64,000 bases of DNA, from assembly GCF_035594125.1 (NCBI RefSeq), contig NC_087151.1, forward strand, positions 31,779,693-31,843,692, in the 5' to 3' direction. Below are positions 56,686-64,000 of the stretch, in pieces. The stretch comes from Scylla paramamosain. Taxonomy: Eukaryota; Arthropoda; Malacostraca; Decapoda; Portunidae. Below the pieces are notes generated by a model. The model made no database searches, was not told the DNA's origin, and was given only the letters and a program-made list of their open reading frames with translations. Position 1 is the first letter of the stretch; the number at the start of each line of letters is the position of its first letter. A program made the translations under genes and the position numbers.

Positions 56686-57000
56686 ATTAACAAATGATAC
56701 TGAGCCTCTATCAGAATGCTTGATGTATTCCTAAAACAAATGAAAAGTGTAACTGAACCTACCATGGTGGTTGCACAAATGGCTTCGTGAGTGGCAGCAC
56801 GTGATTGGAGGGATCAGGTGTATAGATACCATGAAATCCTAACATGAAGCTACCTGCAAATCCCAGTTATAAACAATAGAAAATCATTTCAATGTTTATT
56901 CTTGATTGGTGCAGAGCTCACCGGACTTAGAAAATGTCAAATTTCTCCACACTCAAGTACTATTACAGCCATACTAGACACGTGCCTAGACTAGACTAGT
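56686..57000. other. Gap between the Merlin and LTR-element remnants
   Basis: Short AT-rich region with CTAGAC/GTGCCTA direct repeats at 56975-57012. No gene recognised. Confidence 0.4.
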
Positions 57001-57049
57001 GCCTACTAGACACTGTTGAAACACGCCCTCCTCTAAACATAGCGCCTCC

Positions 57050-57740
57050 CACAGCTCCATCAGACACTTGGTAGCGGGGCTCTTGGGTGACACCTGCTCC
57101 CAGCACGGCTGTCCCTTGCCAGCCTCAAGTCACTGGATTACAGGGGCCAGATCAAGGTCTTCTCACTGGTCCTTCCCCCACTGCTCACTGGCCACTCTTG
57201 CATCTCGCAGGACCTGCAAATGCTGGCATGTGATGTCCGTCTTCCTCCTGGAGCAGTGAGCACAACTGGGTTCACAGGGGTGGCAGCTGAGGCTGTCATC
57301 ATTGTTGTGCACCCTCCCAATGTGGTGCACAATCTAGTAATTGTATTGCTCAAGCTTGCCCAGCCACCTTGCAAGCTGCCCCTCCTGCTACTTCAATGTC
57401 TTGAGCCTGCAGAGAGCAGCATGGTCAGTCTGCATCATAAACTGCCCTGTAGAGGTAGTTGTGAAAGTGACTCAGGTTCTTCACCACTGCAGCCAGTTCC
57501 TTCCTCATCACACAGTAGTTCCTCTCTGACTTTGAGAATTTTGTGCTGATGTAATAAGCCACCACTTGCTCTCGCCTCCCAATCCCCAAATCCCTTGGCA
57601 CTAGTGTCTGTGTCCAGCAGGTAGGGTAGGCTATGGTTGGAGTAGGGCAACACAGGCATGTCCACCAAGGCTCGCTTCAGTGCCTTGAATGCCTGCTGGC
57701 ACACCTCATCCCACTGGAAGTGTGCTCCCTTCCTTGTGAG
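57050..57740 (-). pseudogene. RNase H and integrase N-terminal remnant
   Basis: FQWDEVCQQAFKALKRAL followed by PYLLDTDTSAKG is the RT-RNase H junction of Gypsy-type polyproteins. Further on, QTDHAALCRLK and a GQLARWL..LEQYNY segment lead into IVHHIGRVHNNDDSLSCHPC. This corresponds to the usual HxxGxxNxxADxLSR end of RNase H followed by cysteines of an integrase zinc finger. Stops interrupt it, and nothing of the integrase catalytic core is visible downstream. Confidence 0.7.
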
Positions 57741-57899
57741 CTGGTGAAGTAGAGTGGCAAAGGTGGTGAACTGCCAGTAGGAGCAGCATAAACAAAGAAG
57801 CTCCTCACCCCAGCTATGTCGGTGTTCACTGGGCAGCCCTTGACTGCTGTCACCTTCAGTGGGTCCATGTGGACACCTCACCTCACCATGTGACCCAGG

Positions 57900-58590
57900 G
57901 AAGGGACCTTCAACTGAAGAAAGGTGCACTTCTTGGGGCTGAGCTTCAAGTTTACCGCTCACAGATAATGCAGCACCTCCTCCAGTTGACCCATCTCCTC
58001 CTCGAAGGTGTTTCCGAACACAAGGATGTCATCTAGATACACCAGAGCTGACTTCCACTGCAGCCCCTCAAGCACTCACTCCATCAGCCTTTTGAAGTAA
58101 CTGGGGGCATTGTACATGCCAAAGGGCATCACTCTAAACAGACACAGCCCCTAGCCAAAGGAGAAGTTGATCTTCTACTTGTCCTCCTCTGCCATCTACA
58201 CCTGATGGCACACAGACTTGAGGTCCAGCATCGAGAACCACTGGACTCCAGCCAACATATCCAATGTGTCGTCCATCTAAGGCAAGGGGTACGCATCCAT
58301 CTCTGTCATGGCGTTAAGGGCACAATAGTCGACACAACCTCTTCATGTTGTCTTTTTCAACCACCAGGATCAGTGACAAGCACCATGGGTTGTCAGACTT
58401 CTCAATCACACCTGTGGCGGCCATCTCCTGCCCAGCATGCTGCATCTCCTCCTGCTTAGCAGGTGCCAGTTGATGGGGAGATTGCTTGATGGGGTGACTA
58501 TCTCTGGTGTGAATAGTGTGCTTCACCAGGGATGTATGGCCCAGATCCAGGTCACTGCTGCTGAAGATGTCAGCATACTGGGCAAGCATC
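57900..58590 (-). pseudogene. Gypsy-type reverse transcriptase remnant
   Basis: The frame 58589-58314 begins with MLAQYADIFSSSDLDLGHTS and contains GVIEKSDNPWCLSLILVVEK. It is the standard RT N-terminus with a 'SPW.SP..lV.KK'-type motif. Downstream, MPFGMYNAPSYF and the catalytic YLDD box (58039-58028) are both legible, and the YLDD codons are intact. In-frame stops occur between them, so no full domain is encoded. Confidence 0.75.
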
Positions 58591-58923
58591 CTTTACATCA
58601 CCCTGGTGGCCTGCTCCTCCGATAGATGGCTTGTTCTCCTACGAGCTAAGTCCTCCAGATGTGGGGATAACATCCTCACCGCTGCTTCTTTGGCCCTCTT
58701 GACCCCAAGGCATGGCTCCTCCCGGGATGGTGGGGTGGTGGAAGTGATCAGGTAGGAATCCTCTCACTTGCTGACAGTGCATCTCTTCAGCCATTTGGCT
58801 CTGCTGCTCAGTTCCCTCACTCCAAGCATCACCTCCAAGGATCAAGGGCATCTCCTGGCCATGTATCCTTGACTTCCCCTATTGGAGATCCACACATACT
58901 CCTACTCACATGAGGAAGTCAGT

Positions 58924-59190
58924 CTACAGCAGGCACTGGTCATCAAGGGCAGTGATGAAGACAGGCATGTGCTCTATCAGGCTTCCCATACCAACATTCA
59001 CGATCATGGAGCCCGGCATGGTGACACACTCCCCTTTGATGTCACACAGCTGCTTTGCAGCCTCTGGCATGCCACACGCCTCCACCAAGTCCTCCCTCAT
59101 TAACGTCCTCTTAGAGCCCATGTCCACCACCAAGTAAGCAGGACACCCATTCACTGTGCCCACCACTTGCATGGCCATGGGTGCTGCCAT
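58924..59190 (-). pseudogene. Retropepsin-like aspartic protease remnant
   Basis: An 88-codon frame includes VNGCPAYLVVDMGSKRTLMR. The expected catalytic triad D-T/S-G reads DMG (threonine/serine replaced by methionine). A later hydrophobic segment with VTMPGSMIVNVG continues the fold. It precedes the RT region in the same strand and order as in Gypsy pol. Confidence 0.6.
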
Positions 59191-59199
59191 GACTCAGCA

Positions 59200-60165
59200 A
59201 TATAGTCCTGGTAGGGTTGTGTGACCCCCAGGTGAGGCAACAACCTCCTGGCCAGCCCAGTCATTTTTCCTGTTTCCACCACTCACTTGGGATGCTGGTA
59301 ATCCCTTGAGCAGTCCCTTGCCAGGAGGTTCACTATCTCCTTCTGTGCCATCAGGTATGCCCAGCGAACCAAGGACTCCACCTCCTGCACCAACTGTATG
59401 AGAGGCTTTCCTCTGCCCCTCACCCACACCTTAAGGCACACCCTGTGCACCTCAGCTTGCTGGAGATGGCCAAAGCAGCAATGCAGGACCTCCACCATGT
59501 CACTTTATGACACCTTTTTGGGCGGCATCATGTGGCCCAGGATCTCCACTACCTGGTCCTGTAGACTGGTGATGAGCTGCAGGACTTGTTCCTCCATGCT
59601 CCACTCTTGGACCTTTGCCAGTATCTCAAACTGAGCCTGGTAAGCCTCCTAGAGAACCTTCTTGTCAAATTCTGCTGACTTCCTCTTCCTGTGGCTTGTC
59701 TGTAGGGAAGGAGGCAACTCACATCTCCTGCCATCTCCCTCCTCACTGCTAGGAGGCAAGTGAGGGGAAAAGATGGAGAGACCTCCCAGGGTGGGAACAG
59801 ATCATCTGGCCTGCACAGGTGCCCACATGTCCTCTTGATTTCCTGCAAATTCTTCCCAGGTGACATGCCGCTCTGCTACCTCTTGATGGCATGTTGCCAC
59901 TGCTGTGATAACTATGATGACTGCTGTACTATGAGAGTTAGCATGTCTGGGTTTTCCTCCAGGGCAGGGAAAGCAGCCCTGCCAATACATGGCAACAGCG
60001 TATCCTTCTCTCCTGTGCTTCCTGCCTAGCCATCCACCATCTTGACCTTGTCTGCATCCCTGGCAAATCAAGCCACAGGACAGTATCCCTCTCCTGACAC
60101 CGTTGTTATGAAAGTGCCCTTCCTCCCACACCTCACTTCTGCAGCCCTTCCATGAGGGAAGCATA
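59200..60165 (-). pseudogene. Gag-like region of the LTR element
   Basis: Several adjoining minus-strand frames follow a Gypsy gag pattern. An example is the 71-codon frame with EVLHCCFGHLQQAEVHRVCL, then ESLVRWAYLMAQKEIVNLLA, at 59498-59283. Upstream frames to 60164 are lower confidence. No clear CCHC zinc knuckle was seen. Confidence 0.5.
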
Positions 60166-61520
<1,355 letters not shown>

Positions 61521-61886
61521 CAGTCAGCGACACTCGTGATTAGAACTCCCACCAACATGAGTGTCACATTGCACAAACTGGCAGCTCACTCCTCCTTGGT
61601 CTGAAAAAAATCTGCCATGAGAAAATAACTACATGGCAACTTAAGTTAGCCCCTCATATGTTTTGAAAGCATAGAGTAACAAGTTTAGTGTTTGATATAG
61701 ACAAGCTACCTTTTCTGACTGCTCTTTGCTTCGGCTAACAAAATGGTTGTGTTTATTTTAAATTAAATGTTCTACTGAGGTGATGTGCAATGCCTGGAAA
61801 ATATACAGGCCACAATTACATGGTATGAATGTTATAGTTTCATTAGAAACTCCACCTGTTTCCTTCTCCACTACTCTTACTGCCAT

Positions 61887-61890
<4 letters not shown>

Positions 61891-61982
<92 letters not shown>
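61891..61982. repeat. (AT)n microsatellite
   Basis: 92 bp of AT, 60 bp upstream of the orphan exon. Confidence 0.98.
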
Positions 61983-61985
<3 letters not shown>

Positions 61986-62043
61986 CTTAGTCAAAATTAT
62001 TATTTTTATTGCAATATCTTCCCCAACCTTCCTACCATGACAG

Positions 62044-62217
62044 GAGAAAGCGTGGATGTCAGAATAGGCCCTGCAATAGGGTCAAAAATCCATCCAAGTG
62101 AAATTATCCACGGAATCTTGTCTCACTTGAGCGAAGGCCATCAGTTGCTGGAGCCAGAGAAAAGTAACCCCCTCACCACAGCCACACAGGAAGAGCCAGC
62201 CAATAACAGCTCGTGCT
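62044..62217 (+). CDS. Orphan exon, protein family not recognised
   Basis: A pyrimidine-rich tract and ACAG (62040-62043) precede an open segment that ends at a strong GTAAGT donor (62218). It encodes about 58 residues including VRIGPAIGSKIHPSEIIHGI and a helix-like ILSHLSEGHQLLEPEK. Alternatively it is a first exon starting at ATG 62037. Phase at the donor is 1. It does not join directly in frame to the ankyrin exon at 63316, so another exon, or another gene, would be needed. Confidence 0.4.
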
Positions 62218-63247
<1,030 letters not shown>

Positions 63248-63315
63248 TTTTCTTTTCTTTATATCCATGTTCCTGTCTGCATTAAAAGGTAACACCTAGG
63301 ATCCTCTTGTTGCAG

Positions 63316-63511
63316 ATACGGTGTGTGGAGAGGGGGGATGGAGCAGGTGTGGAGGCTGCGATTCAAGCTGGAGCATCAGTGGACAGGGTGGAGAGAGGTG
63401 GATGGGCAGCTCTACATCATGCTGTAGCAAGTGGCAACAGTGAAATGGTTCACCTTTTGCTGGCCTACTCTGCCAATCCTGATATCAGGAGCATGGCTCA
63501 GGGAGAGGAGG
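63316..63511 (+). CDS. Ankyrin-repeat exon of a partial gene
   Basis: The exon starts after TTGTTGCAG and ends at a GTATGT donor. It encodes 65 residues and leaves phase 1. Residues of about 27-59 form one canonical ankyrin repeat: GGWAALHHAVASGNSEMVHL, then LLAYSANPDIRS. The region before it (GDGAGVEAAIQAGASVDRV) fits the C-terminal half of a preceding repeat. Ankyrin repeats mediate protein-protein contacts; the parent protein cannot be named from one exon. The gene continues beyond the window end. Confidence 0.75.
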
Positions 63512-64000
63512 GTATGTAGCTTTTGTTGAGGCATCCAGACTTCCCGGCAAGACACATTTGATTTAACCTTTCTACAGTGAATACTGTAATGGGTTAGACC
63601 AGCAGGAGTAAGAGATGGAGTGCAGCAATTTACCGCACCACATGTGGCAAGATTCAATTGACTGAGATTTGGTACATCAGTCAATTAAGAGCCTCTGTGA
63701 GTGCTGCAAGTGCTGATGATAATGGAACAAAAGTAAATGATAAATGAGGTGGAGATGATGATGTGCCATAAGAACTCATGGAATTCTTAAGGTAATTTTT
63801 CATGTCTATCAAATATAATTATTTTTTTCCTGTATGGGATGTTATTTTTGTAGTGTTCTTTTGGCATAACACAGACCATTCAACTACCAATAGTACTATA
63901 CTTTTTTGCATGGGTATGGCAGATTAGTTTAGTAGGCACTGGTTAGTTAATGTATCAAATTTGAACTCAGGATCCTTATTACATAGGAAAAACTTTTTTA
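63512..64000 (+). other. Intron after the ankyrin exon, no feature seen
   Basis: Non-coding sequence to the end of the window. No further ankyrin-like segment or acceptor with an open frame was recognised. Confidence 0.4.

Larger units (their letters stand above)
57000..60165 (-). mobile_element. Truncated Ty3/Gypsy-like LTR retrotransposon
   Basis: On the minus strand the order is gag-like (60165-59200), aspartic protease (59190-58924), reverse transcriptase (58590-57900), RNase H (57740-57435) and the start of an integrase-type region (57400-57050). That is the Ty3/Gypsy order. The GC content is visibly higher than in the flanks. No LTR pair was found: the element stops inside the integrase N-terminus and no matching repeat was recognised on the other side. 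Numerous stops and frameshifts make it inactive. Confidence 0.8.

Noticed and set aside
57068..57549. Plus-strand frames across the Gypsy-like region
   Set aside because: They are shadows of the minus-strand pol remnant, whose motifs (YLDD, RNase H junction) fix the true strand. The same holds for 58205-58755, 58882-59137, 59398-59634 and 59760-60029.

Overview
The window looks like a eukaryotic, most likely arthropod and probably decapod crustacean (crab-type), nuclear contig. This is inferred from four things. The host genes are split into short exons by GT-AG introns. Dinucleotide microsatellites of 40-210 bp are extremely dense. tRNA-derived SINEs and several non-LTR retrotransposon families are abundant. 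Scattered TTAGG/CCTAA tracts match the arthropod telomere unit. No bacterial operon, CRISPR array or phage structure is present.

Four host loci can be supported. (1) 4233-14848 (+): the last two exons of an unrecognised protein, separated by a 10.4-kb intron full of mobile elements. (2) 36124-22239 (-): a complete nine-exon metaxin-1 gene (MTX1, 322 codons), a mitochondrial outer-membrane import protein. (3) 41193-45342 (+): a complete seven-exon COQ3 gene (326 codons), the mitochondrial ubiquinone O-methyltransferase. (4) 47784-46335 (-): a complete three-exon Chibby gene (CBY1, 123 codons), a ciliary basal-body and beta-catenin-antagonist protein. Single exons of further genes are a THAP-domain first exon at 54253 (+), an ankyrin-repeat exon at 63316 (+) and an orphan exon at 62044 (+). 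MTX1 and COQ3 are divergent and share a 5-kb intergenic region with a large palindrome, direct repeats and TTAGG tracts. COQ3 and CBY1 are convergent.

The rest is mainly mobile DNA. One endonuclease/reverse-transcriptase LINE family is present seven times (135-3450, 11841-13856, 28751-29285, 30776-31728, 34862-35545 minus, 45780-46104 minus, 49729-53036). Two copies are near full length (3.3 kb), and both carry lesions in catalytic motifs. A second, older LINE of CR1/L2 type fills 6955-10842, with related fragments at 19420-20560. Two tRNA-derived SINE families occur at 10843-11137 and 28687-29478, and at 11157-11336 and 21757-22030. DNA transposon traces include a 0.9-kb palindromic element (5154-6088), a long-TIR MITE (14007-14482), a TIR element with a PIF/Harbinger-like piece (23546-24272), a mariner relic (36390-36560) and a Merlin/ISXO2-type transposase (55645-56685, minus). 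A GC-richer, truncated Ty3/Gypsy-like LTR retroelement without identifiable LTRs occupies about 57000-60165 (minus).

The most informative signals are structural: a 111-bp patch inside a LINE that exactly matches a sequence 1.1 kb away, with microhomology junctions; the nested palindrome/TTAGG complex between MTX1 and COQ3; a SINE split by a LINE; and a COQ3 splice acceptor whose pyrimidine tract is a 137-bp CT microsatellite. All calls were made by eye from the sequence and supplied translations; no database search was run.
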